The translations under genes and the position numbers were made by a program. 64,000 nt of DNA from Serripes groenlandicus. Lineage: Eukaryota; Mollusca; Bivalvia; Cardiida; Cardiidae. Below, one piece after another: positions 1 through 11,879 of this stretch. Below the pieces are notes generated by a model. It did no database searches, was not told where the DNA came from, and was given only the letters and a program-made list of their open reading frames with translations. Where the stretch lies: positions 83,501 to 147,500 of the forward strand of contig JASEVX010000364.1 in the NCBI GenBank assembly GCA_031761405.1, written 5' to 3'. The stretch's first letter is position 1. Each line of letters opens with the position of its first letter.

Positions 1-930
1 AATAAACATAATAAATTAAATTGTGACAATTAGCAAACTAATAGGACTTTGTGGTTGAAAAACATATGTTATCGAGTTTGTCTTTTATCTGATAACACCG
101 GGTTCTTGTTTAAAGTATTATTGCCTCATGTAGTTATTTAATGATATTGTATTGGTTATTTGTCGTTTCAACAAATAATAATTAAGACATTTGCCTTTCA
201 AAATGGTCGCCAAGGGAGGTAAATATTGTAGTTCAGAGAACCTAGTATAATTCTTTCTAAAAAGTTTCCATTTCTGTTAGAGGCTATAAGTAGTATAGCG
301 AATAAAAGATTGAAGGTATCCGGGTCGATATTTTATGAGCCCGTCTATGGCAAACGGTACAAGTTTGCTATTGATAAAAGTGTAGATTTAAATCAGTATG
401 TGCATCCACACAGTCTGATTAAAATCTATAAAGGTCAATCATTATTACACACGCTTGTAGGAATTTTCTATCAACTTGTGTAGATAACACTGAGCAGATA
501 GGCATGATGATCTGAACGTACACTCTTCTGAAATGCCTACATGTGACTTATCCTACGCACGAACGCATATTGAAATATAGTGAGAAAGGGAGAAAATGGT
601 CTTATTGAGCAATTTATGCTTTTTTCACACTGTTTTCATAAGTCATTCCAGACTGGATGTGCCCGAGGGAATGGTTTAAACAAAATAAAAACAACAACAT
701 TAATTAAAGGGGAGCATTTTATGTTTGAAAAGCCATGGTCGGAAGTACACCAAGATTCAACGTTAGTAGTTAAAGAAGTAAGAAATAAAAAGAGTGGCTG
801 TCTTCGAAAACAAATCGTTATGCAGTTGCGTCGTCAAGTGTTGATTCAGATCAGCAAGCGCATCCGCACTGCCTGATCTGGCTCTGTATTGTTCGCCAAT
901 GTGTCACACACGACTTTAAAAAACTTGTGT
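1..930. other. No gene recognised
   Basis: AT-rich sequence with short open frames only. I see no splice-bounded exon, domain motif or clear repeat here. Confidence 0.5.
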
Positions 931-1440
931 AAAGAGGTATTCATTTTGTTCTTTAGCATGGATACTGCTTATGGTGCGACATATACAATATGATTAATGA
1001 ATTGCAATTAGTGTTTCGAAAACAGTATTCTACAATTGATAATTCTTCGAAAAAGAAGGTAAGATTTTATTGCCTTTTCATTGACTTTGAGAAAGCTTTT
1101 GGTAGCATAAAACACGAAAACAATGTGGGACGCATTGAAACGAAAGGGTGTCAGTGAAATGTTACTTTCGTCCAGCTTCAGAGGCAGATCAACTGTATAT
1201 CAGAATTGTTTCATTAGTCGGAAGTGTATTTTAGATAACAAGCAAATTGACGTCATTACATTTTATAAATATCTAGGATTATATTTTTCTCCTAAATCAT
1301 CTTGGGGCAAAACGCATGATATGCTCTCCTTTCAAGCAACTAAAGCAATAACTTATATACTACAAATTCGTAGACAGTTTGGATATTTAGAACTTAAAGA
1401 TTTGTTTAACATTCTGATTTAGTTGTTAAACCTTAACTCT
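930..1440 (+). mobile_element. Non-LTR retrotransposon reverse-transcriptase remnant
   Basis: Broken frames carry reverse-transcriptase landmarks. FIDFEKAF is read at about 1075-1100, corresponding to the usual FxDFxKAFD motif with D changed. It is followed by KRKGVSE and, further on, by a KYLGLYFSP segment (about 1266-1300) typical of the region after the RT palm in LINE elements. Frameshifts and stops separate the pieces and the YADD box is not visible, so the copy is dead. The clade cannot be decided by eye. Confidence 0.7.
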
Positions 1441-1483
1441 GCTATGGGTTTCAGATATGGGGCTATCAAGTCGTAAATGAAAT

Positions 1484-1720
1484 GAGCCGTCCGCGAGAAA
1501 ACCAACATAACGGACTCTGCGTAAAGTATCGACCCAGATCAGCCTAAGCATGCCGCGCATGTTAACCCGGATAGACACTTTTCGCCTCCTGTGGATTTTC
1601 TGTTTCAGGCATCATTACTCTATACCCCTTTCCCCCCTGAAACGGAATGTGCCGTCCGGATCAGTCTGCTCGGACTACGCAGGCTGATCTCGGTCGATAC
1701 AGTTCGTTTCCTCGCGGGAT
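1484..1720. repeat. Fold-back MITE, family 1, copy a
   Basis: The element starts with GAGCCGTCCGCGAGAAAACC and ends with sequence close to its reverse complement (TTTCCTCGCGGGA). Inner arms also pair (ACTCTGCGTAAAGTATCGAC against GTCGATAC). The middle shares a segment (CACCTCCTGTGGATTTTCTG with small changes) with the copies at 3808 and 62138. No coding capacity is present. The long inverted arms and repeated occurrence identify a non-autonomous DNA element. Confidence 0.75.
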
Positions 1721-1889
1721 AATTTTGCAAACAATATAAATTAATGTGAGACAGTTCGTGACGAGATTTTTATTACATGACAAATGGAGTCGCCCGATTT
1801 TGAACATGGACGAGCCTACTTTGGGGAATTATGCGTTGAAAGGGTGTAAGAAATACTTTCTTAGAATAATAATTGAAAACTTCACTGGA

Positions 1890-3500
1890 TCAGCAACACG
1901 AACATTCTCTGCCATAGTATGCTAAGATGCTGCAACAAAATCGACGAGAGGTGAATCTACAGCAAATGCATATCGGCTCTGGGTCCGCTATAGTTGTATC
2001 CGGTGCTTGTGTGGTGGAAGGCGCCTGAGTTGATTCAGCGAGACAAATATTGAATTCAGGAACGCAGTTAGCTCTGTAACAAATGTTACCAGTCATGTTA
2101 CCACATGGTGTGCCGTTCCAAACAAATAACAGACTGGTAGAGCAAGATCCTGTCGGTGTAGAGCGACAGCTTACTTGACCAGAAAGATAACATGCGTCGA
2201 CAGAGACAGTTGTGCTACACGCGGAGGCTGTGCTCGATCGGGTTCGTGTCTGACACTGGCGATCCAAGGACATGTCTGCTGCCCCCAACAAGCCACTGCA
2301 GAAATTCTCTCGAAACTGCACATCAGTGAATCCATTATCTGCCGTACAATCGGGATAACTGTTTAATTGACTTATGAATGCGTCGACAGAGCAAGAAGAA
2401 AACCTATTGTATGTATCCTTAGTTTGTGAGGAAGGATTGAATATAATTCCTGACATTATATTTGTTAATGTTGGACCCAGAGTTGTTTCGTCATGGCCGT
2501 ACCCAAGTGCATGTCCAAGCTCATGGGAAGCAATCCATCCCAAGTTGTATCCAATATTCTCTTGAATTGATACTTGACGGCTGGACGACCGACACACTGT
2601 GTTCGAATACGCAATACCAAGCACTCTAGTACCAGTATCTCCGCTAATATTATAAGTCTAAACCAGTAAGGGCCATAGCATGATCAAATGTTACGTCCTT
2701 TAGACGACTGATGGTATATACAAAGAAATCTTTCAAACCATCATGTACATCCAACTCAGTGTCAGAGTTTCTCCTATTTTTCTGGGACCATGCAAAGTTG
2801 TTTCTTTTACCAGCGTGTATGAATGCGGCTGGGTAAATCACGAGGTCCAGTTGTCCAGAAGACACTTCCTTTACACTTCTGTAATAGACGGACATTTCAT
2901 TGGCTAGTAGTGTGACATAGAGTTCAGCTTCTTCTTCAGCAGCCGCATCATCTCCTGGATTTCTATTGTAAAAAGGTAACATAAACGCTTCGTCACCTAC
3001 ATATGCTATCTCGACGACGTTAAAGCCAGGCTCGGGGAAAATAGAACGCCTCTTTCGTGAAATAGTTGGGTTGTTGTCTGGTTGAAACGCAGAACTCTTT
3101 ACAATTTGGTTATTGTCATCCAGTGCCAAAAGCTTTCCATCACTAAAACCCTCCGAGTTTTCGCAGTCTGCCGTATTGGAATTTGGTGAATTATAGCAAG
3201 TTTCGTTGTTCTTGTTAATGATACCAGCTACATCACATTTAACCTTTCCATTCCTACGTTTTACATTGCAAGCAAACGAATCTCCTGTATTGACATCGGT
3301 ATAAAAGGCATATTTTCTTTTTCTCTTTCCATTTTCTCCAGGCATTTGCATGTAAGGATTGAGTGCTAGGTCCAGATCACTGCTTCCCTCACCCTCTATA
3401 TTGATGGTGTACTGAAGTTCACTCGGGAATTCGACACTTCCATCACCCATTTCCTTTAGATTCTCTTGTCTCATTTGGAAACGTACTTCCCTGCGACGTC
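1890..3500 (-). pseudogene. Secreted ADAM/ADAMTS-like zinc metalloproteinase, main exon (frame broken)
   Basis: This long minus-strand exon begins after a good acceptor (TTTATTCTTTCCACAG) at 3500 in phase 1. The first frame, to 2650, carries a prodomain, a furin-type RKRR site (residues 140-143 counted from the Met at 3474) and the start of a reprolysin-like catalytic domain. The second frame, to 1890, carries the zinc site HELGHALGYGHD (about 2525-2490), a Met-turn NIMSG downstream, a Cys-rich region and a Thr/Pro-rich end. These define an M12B-type peptidase. The two frames are offset by one base near 2650-2660, where the upstream frame meets TAA and the downstream frame runs on without an intron-sized gap. 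This is either a true lesion or a one-base assembly error. The leader exon is probably 7706-7568. Confidence 0.8.
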
Positions 3501-3807
3501 CTGTGGAAAGAATAAAACAGGTTTGTTTTTTTATTGTAATCTATATTTGGCTCCTGAGCATTTTGGTCATACCAAAGACTTTATCAATGGTCGTAATGGC
3601 TGCCGTCCTTGCAGGGTTAGCATTCCGACAGACTGGCTGGTTTTAGGATAAATGGATCATTAGTACTGGTAACTTACCAATTAAACGCCGTGATATAACT
3701 GAGAATTTGTTGAAGCGTTGTAAAACACAAAACAATCAATCAATCCTGATCATTTAAAATCTGAAATAAAGATATACGTGTTCTTTATTGCAATCAAGTC
3801 ATTATAT

Positions 3808-4071
3808 GAGCCGTGTCACGCGAGAAAAACCAACATTATGGACTCTGCGTAAAGTATCGACCCAGATCAGCCTAAGCATGCCACGCAGGCTTACCCGGAT
3901 AGACACTTTTCACCTCCTGTGGATTTTCTGTTTCAGGAATCATTACACTATACCTTTATCCCCCTGAGACGGAATGTGTTGGCACGGATCATTCAACGGG
4001 CATTGCAAATGTTGATCTGGGTCTATTCATTACGCAGAGGCCATAATGTTGGATTTCTCGCGGACGGATCA
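3808..4071. repeat. Fold-back MITE, family 1, copy b
   Basis: Left arm GAGCCGTGTCACGCGAGAAA and an inverted right arm (CTCGCGGACGGATC) flank the same centre as the copies at 1484 and 62138. The short frame inside is not a gene. Confidence 0.75.
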
Positions 4072-4410
4072 AATGTTGATAGGAATAATTTAAAGTACGT
4101 ACTCTACTTAATTCGTTCAATTGCATCGCCAGTTCTCATTTATTTTTGACAAGTTCCTTTTTTTATTTGTGATAGCGATTAATGCAAAATGAAGAAAGAA
4201 TACTAAGGGAACGCTGCACATTATGCAGACATGTTTCGGTTTATTGTGAAAATTAATTGACTGGTGACACCTAAATGCATTATTTCGTCCACTGCGCTTG
4301 GGTTATTAGGTTATATTGAATCCAGTTCCACTATAAACACTCAGTTGTATATTGCGATAATATATCGCGCTTTGCTTAATGTTCTCCCACATACAGACGC
4401 TTTATGGCGC

Positions 4411-4516
4411 CTTTGCAGCAGACGACTTTTGAAAACACTGTGGAAAAAGGAGAGATTCCTATTGAATATTTATACGTTCGTTCATAAATATTTTTCAATA
4501 AAGTCGTCTGTTGCAG
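4411..4516. repeat. Short fold-back element
   Basis: CTTTGCAGCAGACGACTTTT at 4411-4430 is matched by the inverted AAAGTCGTCTGTTGCAG at 4500-4516, with about 70 bases between them. A related arm (TTTGCAGCAGACGATTTAGG) occurs near 26222, so it is a repeated element. Confidence 0.5.
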
Positions 4517-4555
4517 ATTTTTTGGATGATAGGTAAATGGATTCAATCCGATAAT

Positions 4556-4810
4556 ATATCGAGGGCTTGGCGTGAAACGGTTGTAACTTAAATTGGTATT
4601 TTTTTACCAAGGTTAATCACCTCGCCATAAAGTCTTTATAAGCGTTAAATAATTTTACTTGGTAAACAATGGAAATTTAGGTGCCATTGCTCGTTTTGAG
4701 CAATGGCACCTAAATTTGCATTGTTTACAAAGGGGTCAAAATTGCCCCTAAACCAGGGTTTTCAAAATGGGTTTTTAGTTACAACCGTTTCACGCCAAGC
4801 CCTCGATATA
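4556..4810. mobile_element. MITE with 33-bp terminal inverted repeats
   Basis: The ends are near-perfect inverted repeats: ATATCGAGGGCTTGGCGTGA from 4556, and its complement closing at 4810. The centre is a second palindrome (GTGCCATTGCTC ... GAGCAATGGCAC, about 4680-4712). The element is about 255 bp long and non-coding. AT-rich TATA flanks both ends and could be the target duplication. Confidence 0.8.
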
Positions 4811-5905
4811 TGAACATTCACGTACGAATCGTATCTATCTATTTTCCATTGTAGAAGTTATAATAATATATTCATTTGTCAATAAATTCTCACAATATAA
4901 ATTATAAAAAACGTTGTTCTCGGTCACATAAATGAGGATGACACTCAGCAATAACAAGTGATCAATGCCTCATTAAGAGTGCGAAAGTCAAATGGAAGAA
5001 TTGAGCCATGTCGTAGTGAGTTAGGTAGGGGTCTAGTTCCAGCGTAGACTGAGACAAGTCTGTGGCATTCGCACAGTCTCTCTAGAGACCTTACAGTGTG
5101 TATTATACACGTAAGTTGCTCCAGGATACATTTTGATAACACAAAACCTACAACTGTTATCCCATTACTTTTACGCCAATATCCATCTGTGTGATCCCAT
5201 TACGGATAATTCATAAGCATAAGACCCCAAAAACTTCCTACCTTTCCCGCAAATAAACGCTTTCTGCGCCTCTGCAGGAAATTGCTCATGATGAGCAATT
5301 TCTCCATTTACCACAATCTTTTCAACTCTTATCATTTATTATAATTAAATGTATTGAGATTTTTTATTGTTTGCCTGTATCTTTTCATAGTCGTCTTCTA
5401 CGGATCAGTTGTATGTGTGGACATGATTTAAATTCATTTTTGCACCACGTCTACCTATCAGCGGGATCATTTCTAGGGTTAATTTTCTAATTGAATCAAT
5501 CCAATGGCTTCCCCTTCTTGGCGCTTTGGATGGTGGGGTTTAAATTACGACTGACTCACTGGTTGCAGGATCAATCAACCAGAGGTACTGGTAACAAATA
5601 TATAACTGATAACATGTTGAAATCGGGATCAAATCGCTCAGCGCGAATCAAATATCTTCAATGACCCTAAATACCATATATAGGCGCAGCATGTTAACGC
5701 ATATGAAGCAAACGACGGTAACAGCCGCGCATGATTTTGACACAATTGTCAAAGTGACTCGAACTCTATATTCAATAATTAAACTCGTATTGAAGAGGCA
5801 TTCTCTTTTCTTTGCTGCAGACTAATTGTATATGGGAAAGGCTTAATTGCAGAATAGTTTCTACACTTTCTTAAGTTTTCATTACATAGTCATATCGTAT
5901 TTATA
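4811..5905. other. No gene recognised
   Basis: I see no domain, splice-bounded exon or strong repeat. A short palindrome GAAATTGCTCATGATGAGCAATTTC lies at about 5278-5302. Confidence 0.4.
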
Positions 5906-5914
5906 TTTATTGAT

Positions 5915-6150
5915 TGGGGTTTAACGCCGTTTTCAACAATTTGTCAGTCATATCACGGCGGCCAGTTAACCTACGCATATGTTTCTTGGCTTTCTCACAC
6001 CAGTACTTCATACAACATTCTTTCCAAGCAACTGCTGCTTTCCCACATGGACTCATAGCTCATTGGTGGAAGACGAATGACGCTTGTAACAATGACTTTT
6101 GTCAAACATCGGAAAGAATGTTGGCCGAGCAGGGGTTCGAACTCACAACC
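5915..6150 (-). mobile_element. tRNA-derived SINE, minus orientation
   Basis: On the plus strand the copy runs from TGGGGTTTAACGCCGTTTTC through a CACGGCGGCCAG block, CCAAGCAACTGCTGC and GGTGGAAGACGAATGACGC to a B-box-like GGGGTTCGAACTCACAACC. The same blocks recur at 17215-17405, 30785, 43500 and, on the plus strand, 46873. The tRNA-like promoter is at the high-coordinate end, so the SINE reads on the minus strand. Confidence 0.65.
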
Positions 6151-7560
6151 ACTGGATTGATGTCGTATTTCTATTATATTGCAAAAGGCAATAATCATTT
6201 AGAATAAAATTCAGACAGAACTTTCAATAGTGCATGACCTTTTCCGACATATAACAGATATGTAGCAAATGACTTTGAAAACATCTAGGCACAATTATGG
6301 AAATAGCCAGCTATGAAAGTATTATCATTGGATAGATTTGAAAATGTTGTGACATTTTCCCCTCTAAATTTGTATTACTTTTGACACAGAGTTTTCAAAA
6401 ATCGTCGGCGGCAGATGGGTTACAATTCACAATGTTAGATATGAGACATTACATGTAGAACCAGTATATTTAAACTATTCAAAATTGAAAACAGTTTGAA
6501 AATGAATGAAACATTTTAATTGATTTCAAAAACAGATTATATAGAAGCGAAGCTAACGTTTGGTCCAGTTTGCCAAATTCAAATTAGTTATAACTCCGAA
6601 TCAATTCAGTGATTTATATGATAATAATACTGAAAGTATACATAGTTGAATGTGAAATAGGCATTCAAAAAATTAAGTCAATATAATGGAAGTCGACGTA
6701 CCAATAGATTCATAATGTCAAGAAAGTTAAGGTCAATAGCTAGACATGTTATAATTTGTCTTTGTGTAAATCATATCTAAAAGATAGTTAGACCCATCGT
6801 TGTATGTATATTCTTTCCTTGATACACGTATATATATGCTTTCTTGTATACGTGTAAATGACCATAAAAGTTGTAAAGTTTGAATCAATAAATATATTCC
6901 ATTTTGTTCTGTTCTTATCAAGTTATAAATACATGTATCTACTTATGAATAAATACATACCTTATTAATGCATACATATAAAATAAACTTCAAATGTAAT
7001 ATAAGTTAGAGCAGAGGTATCCGCTGGTGAAATACTTCATCGAAACGAAATATATTCGAAATAAGTACCCGCAATAATATAACTTTATACTTTATTTAGT
7101 ACTTTAACAATTCATATACTCAACCGTTTTTAAATTGCATGGTCTTTGGTTTGAAATAAAGATATTACTGTTAACATATTTCGGCAGTGAAAAACATTTT
7201 CTGAGATAAATTATGTTCGAAGTTCTTTATGTACTGGACAGTCAACGCCCATTTCATTTGAAATGAGCAATATAAAAAATACATGACTGCTGTACATTAT
7301 TTGCACGAAATTTTATAGATAAGTAAATATTCTTCGTGAAATAAATAGACTGATTAGCCATTGAAGAAGACATACGTTGCAAAACAATTGAACGAAATAT
7401 AAAACAATATTTAATAGACAAAATATATAAGAATATATCAATACTTCACTAAAATAAAGAAACACATACTTGGTAGATAAATCTTAATACAATAATAATG
7501 TTAATGATTAGTTAATTGCAAGGCAAAAAACAATTATAATCAATAGAAACAAATTATTTT
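6150..7560. other. Intron-like AT-rich sequence of the metalloproteinase locus
   Basis: No exon or domain is recognised. If the leader exon at 7706-7568 and the main exon at 3500-1890 belong together, this stretch is intron. Confidence 0.4.
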
Positions 7561-7567
7561 TACATAC

Positions 7568-7706
7568 CATTTCCTCGTCCAGGTTTTGCTTCCGTGTTCA
7601 AGAATGTACTGCAAATAACCAAACTCAATAGCAAGAATGCTGCCGTGAGTCTCTTCTTATTTTTCTTGTTCTTAGCTAACTCAAACGTCGAACTAATTCC
7701 CTTGAT
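7568..7706 (-). pseudogene. Signal-peptide leader exon of the metalloproteinase, start codon missing
   Basis: Read on the minus strand, this encodes a Lys-rich stretch followed by LTAAFLLLSLVICSTF, a clear signal-peptide core, and ends at donor G|GTATGT in phase 1. The downstream exon at 3500 begins in phase 1 with GA, so the join is in frame (Gly). The expected start sits in a good Kozak-like setting (gaaacc) but reads ATC at 7706-7704. A TAA lies upstream in this frame and no ATG replaces it. Either the start is lost, supporting a pseudogene together with the frame break in the main exon, or translation starts in an unseen upstream exon. Confidence 0.6.
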
Positions 7707-7740
7707 GGTTTCTCCTGGACTTGATCCACGGACCGACAGT

Positions 7741-7748
7741 ATTTATAA
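7741..7748 (-). promoter_or_regulatory. Possible TATA box
   Basis: TATAAATA on the minus strand lies about 35 bases upstream of the leader exon's expected start position. Spacing implies a very short 5' UTR, so the assignment is weak. Confidence 0.25.
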
Positions 7749-8840
7749 CACATTTGTACTGGCCTGATGACGCAGGTTGATTATGAAAATAAACACTCTT
7801 ATAATTGACCCTTTGTTTGGGTTTTGTACAGAAGCCGCACCGCCGATGTTGGGTGTTCACCCTGTTTTTAACTCCAACTCTTACATTTTTAGAGAATTTG
7901 CTTAATTTTGATTAGCGGTTTTAAAAATCGTTTACTGCATACTTTTTTGATGTGAGAAAGGGTTATTGTATCTCTATTTTCGCATTACACAAAGAGGGAT
8001 GTGCACAAATCTCGCGTGCGCTTCATTCAGTCTCTATTTACTTTAGGGGCTAAACTTCAAGCAAGCGAACGGTAAGACATCTAGACCAACCCATGGAACA
8101 TATCTATAAACGAATCAGACAAGTATTGAAAAGAGTTTATAACAAAGTGACACTCCTAGAAAAAATATTTTTAAAAATCGTGTGCTGCAGATGCGTCAAA
8201 GTGCGTATTGTGTGGCAAAGGTTTAAAATTTAAAACAGAAACATTCGCTTCGATAATACATTTATGAAACGTTTGGAGTTTTAAATTAGCAAACAAGTTT
8301 ATCATTTTCAAGTAATACATACTACATGCCTACATTATTTTCCATTTGTATTATAATATCGATTAAGTTATTGATATCCGCGTAAGGGTTATGCCCGAAG
8401 ATTGGCATGGTTATGACCGAAGATTGAGCATCTTGATAAAGATGAGGCATAACATTAATTTACACGGTCAAATTGTTTTGATGTCATGTGGTTTGACCTA
8501 CCCCTTTCTATTGATATATATAGGAATATATATATTTATTGAGATAGATATACATGTACTTGTATATAATTCAAACAGATACAACATATGCATTAGTTTT
8601 TGCACATACATGTGTTAAATAAAAGGTATCCTGATCGAATGATTACAATCTATTGACGCATCTGAAATAAGAATGCCAACCAAACAAACTATCGTAAAGA
8701 TAAATAAGTTGTGTATAACATGTTCTTGCTTCTCTTCGAAACATAATAAACAATGTATACTAACTGCTTAGTCGGACCTTTCTTCACGTTTAAGTAGTAT
8801 ACCTTATGATTAACGGAGGATATGTCGGTACTATTTTCAG

Positions 8841-9083
8841 TTTCGACCAATGTTCCAGTCAATAGAACAGTTACATCAAGTACAACTTCTACATATGCGT
8901 CCTTCTGGGCTGAGTTGGAAAACATTGTTGATGGGGACATAAGGAGAAACGGAAACATGTGTAAATGTTGTGCTGCAACAAGACCCGAAGCTTATCCTTG
9001 GATAACGGTTGATCTAGGACAAGATTAGTGGACAGACAATGTCGTAGTTTACGACAGAACGGATGACTCCGCGCATATACATC
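8841..9083 (+). pseudogene. Unit 0 FTP-domain first-half exon, in-frame stop
   Basis: Acceptor CTATTTTCAG and length (243 nt, phase 1-1) match the exon at 22108. It encodes the FTP pattern (NVPVN start, NIVDGDI, PWITVDLG). An in-frame TAG at 9026-9028 interrupts it straight after VDLGQD. The remaining residues still align with the family after the stop, so this is recent decay. Confidence 0.8.
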
Positions 9084-9737
9084 GTACAATTCAGATATTA
9101 AACCATTGAATATTCTATTGGACATATTTAAAAAAAAATGAAATAATGACGGGTTACATACGCCATCATATTGTATGCTGATTAATTGGGAATTATATGC
9201 AGTTTACCTAGTTATTAGTTATATCAGCGTGGCCAGGATTCCTACCGATTGTTATAGTATTTCTTCAACAGTACGCCACGGTTATATCCAGGCAACATCC
9301 TGCCTTTCACATATCATACCATTTGAAACACATTGTGGGAGGAATAATAAGGTTGCGTCAACTAGCATGTGTCAAAAGTTTAAACAAAAATGACGCAGTA
9401 GCGATTCAAATATTCATGATCCAAGAATTCATAACGAAACTCGTTACCTTTTTCAGCTGACTCGGCAGAAGCATAAGTCTGTGTCAGCCGCTTCTATATG
9501 CCGGACTCTGTCAGTTATTTAATCCATGAAATAAAAATGCGTCAATTATTAATGAACACTCATGCTCTCGCTGATTGTCCATCGTGTTGACATAAAGTGA
9601 CAGTATTATTAATCTCTGTATACAGAATGCCAATAGATTGGACGAAAGTTCGTTTAACATAGCATGATTTATATAAATTGTTCAGTGACTTGATTATAAC
9701 TACGTAAAACGAACAAGTCATTTTGTTTCTTTTTCAG

Positions 9738-9889
9738 AAAGTTTCTCTGGCTTACAGATTCATTTTACAGACACTTCTCGATTACAGGGTGATGGGATTT
9801 ACACAGTTGAAGGGATGGCTGTATTGACTTATTATTGAAAGCACATAGTAGGACACTTCTGGTTTGTGAATTGGAAGTGTATGGCTCAG
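9738..9889 (+). pseudogene. Unit 0 FTP-domain second-half exon, internal deletion and lost donor
   Basis: After acceptor TTTCTTTTTCAG the exon matches the one at 23061 but is 49 nt shorter (152 against 201), because the FVNVTVQEQLQSRYV portion is missing. The donor is GGCTCAG|AT instead of GT. It cannot be spliced normally. Confidence 0.8.
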
Positions 9890-10402
9890 ATAGACAAGTT
9901 TTCATTAATCACTATCGTTTAACAAGTGATGGTTTGGGCTAACTGTAAATATTGTTTCGTTATTATGAAGATATTTTAAAAACGGAACTGATTGTTGCTT
10001 TTATGTATCCATTTTTATCATTCCGACACGACGTATGGAACCCGTTATATTTTCTCACAAATTTTCTGTATTAATAGGAAATTAGTTCTTCTTGGAATGA
10101 CAATCTGGGATATATTCATTGTTTTCGAGGCGAAGCTCGAATGTAAATAAGTGCCCGATTTCTCGCAACCCATGGTATACTCATCCGAAAAGCATTCGAA
10201 GGAAAATAGGTTTCCTTTCGTAAACGCAAATTTAAACTGATATTTCATTATTACTTTAAGGTTTCAAGCATAACATTGTTTTTATTTCTTGTTACACTTT
10301 TAACGTTAATATGGAATATTTGAACTCTTTAACCACAGTAGCCGTATACATGGGACGATAGCTATATACGCTGTAGTTGCATGTATGCGTTATTGAGAAC
10401 AG

Positions 10403-10570
10403 ATGCAAGTACCATATATTCTACCACAGGTGCAAGTACCACATCCTCCACCACATATCCAGATACCACATCCTTGACCATATATCCAGGTACTACAACC
10501 TCGACCACATATCCAGCTACAACATCCTCAACAACAAATCAAGGTGCAAGAGTATCGACTACAAATGCAG
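10403..10570 (+). pseudogene. Unit 0 mucin-like stalk exon (open but orphaned)
   Basis: About five 30-bp repeats encode Thr/Ser-rich decapeptides of the TTS-TTYPG type. The frame is open from the candidate acceptor GAGAACAG to donor GCAG|GTACAA (168 nt, phase 1-1). Upstream FTP exons are broken and no EGF, transmembrane or tail exon follows before the next leader exon, so the exon probably has no functional gene. Confidence 0.6.
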
Positions 10571-10579
10571 GTACAATTT

Positions 10580-11120
10580 TCTCGACCACTTATGAATGTA
10601 CAATATATTCAACAACAGTAATATTATATGCTATGCATATCAAACGGAAAGTAAAGTCCAACAAAGTTACATAACATCTTATAGCACATATGATCGAATA
10701 GAATATACTGCACCATACAATAAGTCAATGTAAGTACGCGCAAGGATATTATCACGTATTATTTGTATCTAGTCAGGAATAAAACTACCGGCAGTATTTA
10801 AAGTTATTCCGGGAAATGCCATGGTTTAATGGGACTACCGATGCAAGCGGCATAAACGACCGTGCAATCAAACTGGGTGCAACGACACTGTGTGCAATAT
10901 CGACATATACTGTATACTGCATCCGGTTTACATATGGAAGATACGTGTAGAAGTAGCAAAATCAAAGTACACAATAAGAACCCCCTGTCGCCAGACACGG
11001 CTCATTTATCAAATTCAAACCAGGAAGTATCAGGTTTGATCACAAACCTATAAATTATAAAACATAATTATAGATCAATAGATACGCGACTTAATTGAAT
11101 TGATTTAAAATCTATTTGGC
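10580..11120. other. Intergenic sequence of the array
   Basis: Part (10676-10860) is shared with 24000-24200 and 48690-48900, the sequence 3' of each stalk exon. No exon is recognised. Confidence 0.5.
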
Positions 11121-11127
11121 ATGAAAC

Positions 11128-11203
11128 ATGGTTGATCATTTTAGTCTCTACCGTATTAGTTTATTTGTTTTTTCTGTTTTTGTTATAAATGGAGTAAAAA
11201 CAG
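11128..11203 (+). CDS. Candidate signal-peptide exon L1 of the receptor family
   Basis: ATG at 11128 opens 25 codons beginning MVDHFSLY, a hydrophobic core (ISLFVFSVFVI), then NGVKT, ending phase 1 at donor ACAG|GTATTT. The length (76 nt) and the ending match L2 at 14568 and L2' at 41589. The phase fits the FTP acceptors. The next intact FTP exon is over 8 kb away and other leaders lie between, so it is either an alternative first exon or a leftover of a lost unit. Confidence 0.5.
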
Positions 11204-11879
11204 GTATTTTCTTATGAATTTATAATTGAAATGTATGCACGTCTTAAGAAGGAAACGTGAAATTCGCTGTTTTCGAAGCAATGTTTATATATGATAAATG
11301 ATAAAAGAAAAGTTATGTTTCAGTAGCTATACAGGATTTAGTATTGTCTAGTCGGGGGCGTGGCCAACTTCACATCCGTCTCGACCTTTGGTCTCGCAAT
11401 ATATCAATTGTCAACGCCGCTCGTTGTACAATACTAAAACATGTATACATGTAGCTACTTCAACATAACATTCCCTATATATATCGTTGTTCTATGATCA
11501 TCGTTTCTAACGTTGACCTGCATGTTGGTTTGTAGTATGTGCATACTTTTTATAACGGCATGTGTGTATACACATGGATACATACAGCCTTACATATATT
11601 ATTGTGCATGATATGTATCAAACCATGCATTATTAACTTCCTGTCTTAACACCCAATTATTATACACTATAAATTTAAATGTATATATACAATGCCATGT
11701 GATGCTATGGTATTGTTGCATGCTTCTTCAATGTTATAATAGCCTATGATCCATGTATTTGGTATGTGTATGGTTCTTTCCGTATGTAAAGGCAATACAT
11801 AATTACTTACTTACGTTCTCCTCACTTGCTTTCGAGTATTATGAATAACCGATTACTTCCATAAACGATGACTACTTGA

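Larger units (their letters stand above)
8490..10700 (+). repeat. Segmental duplication, copy 1 (partner 21760-24110)
   Basis: Introns and exons align in order with 21760-24110 by eye. Examples are CCTGATCGAATGATTACAAT at 8631 and 21897, the FTP exons, and the stalk exon with flanking CATTATTACTTTAAGGTTT. The offset is about 13.3 kb. This copy carries the disabling changes. Confidence 0.85.

Noticed and set aside
2175..2565. Two 63-codon plus-strand frames
   Set aside because: Antisense shadows of the metalloproteinase exon.
3919..4149. 76-codon plus-strand frame
   Set aside because: Lies inside a fold-back MITE; no homology to the same region of the other copies at protein level.
10377..10595. 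Alternative frame rich in His-Ile-Leu-Asp repeats over the stalk exon
   Set aside because: Shifted reading of the 30-bp repeat; the Thr/Ser frame has the matching phase and is retained in all three units.
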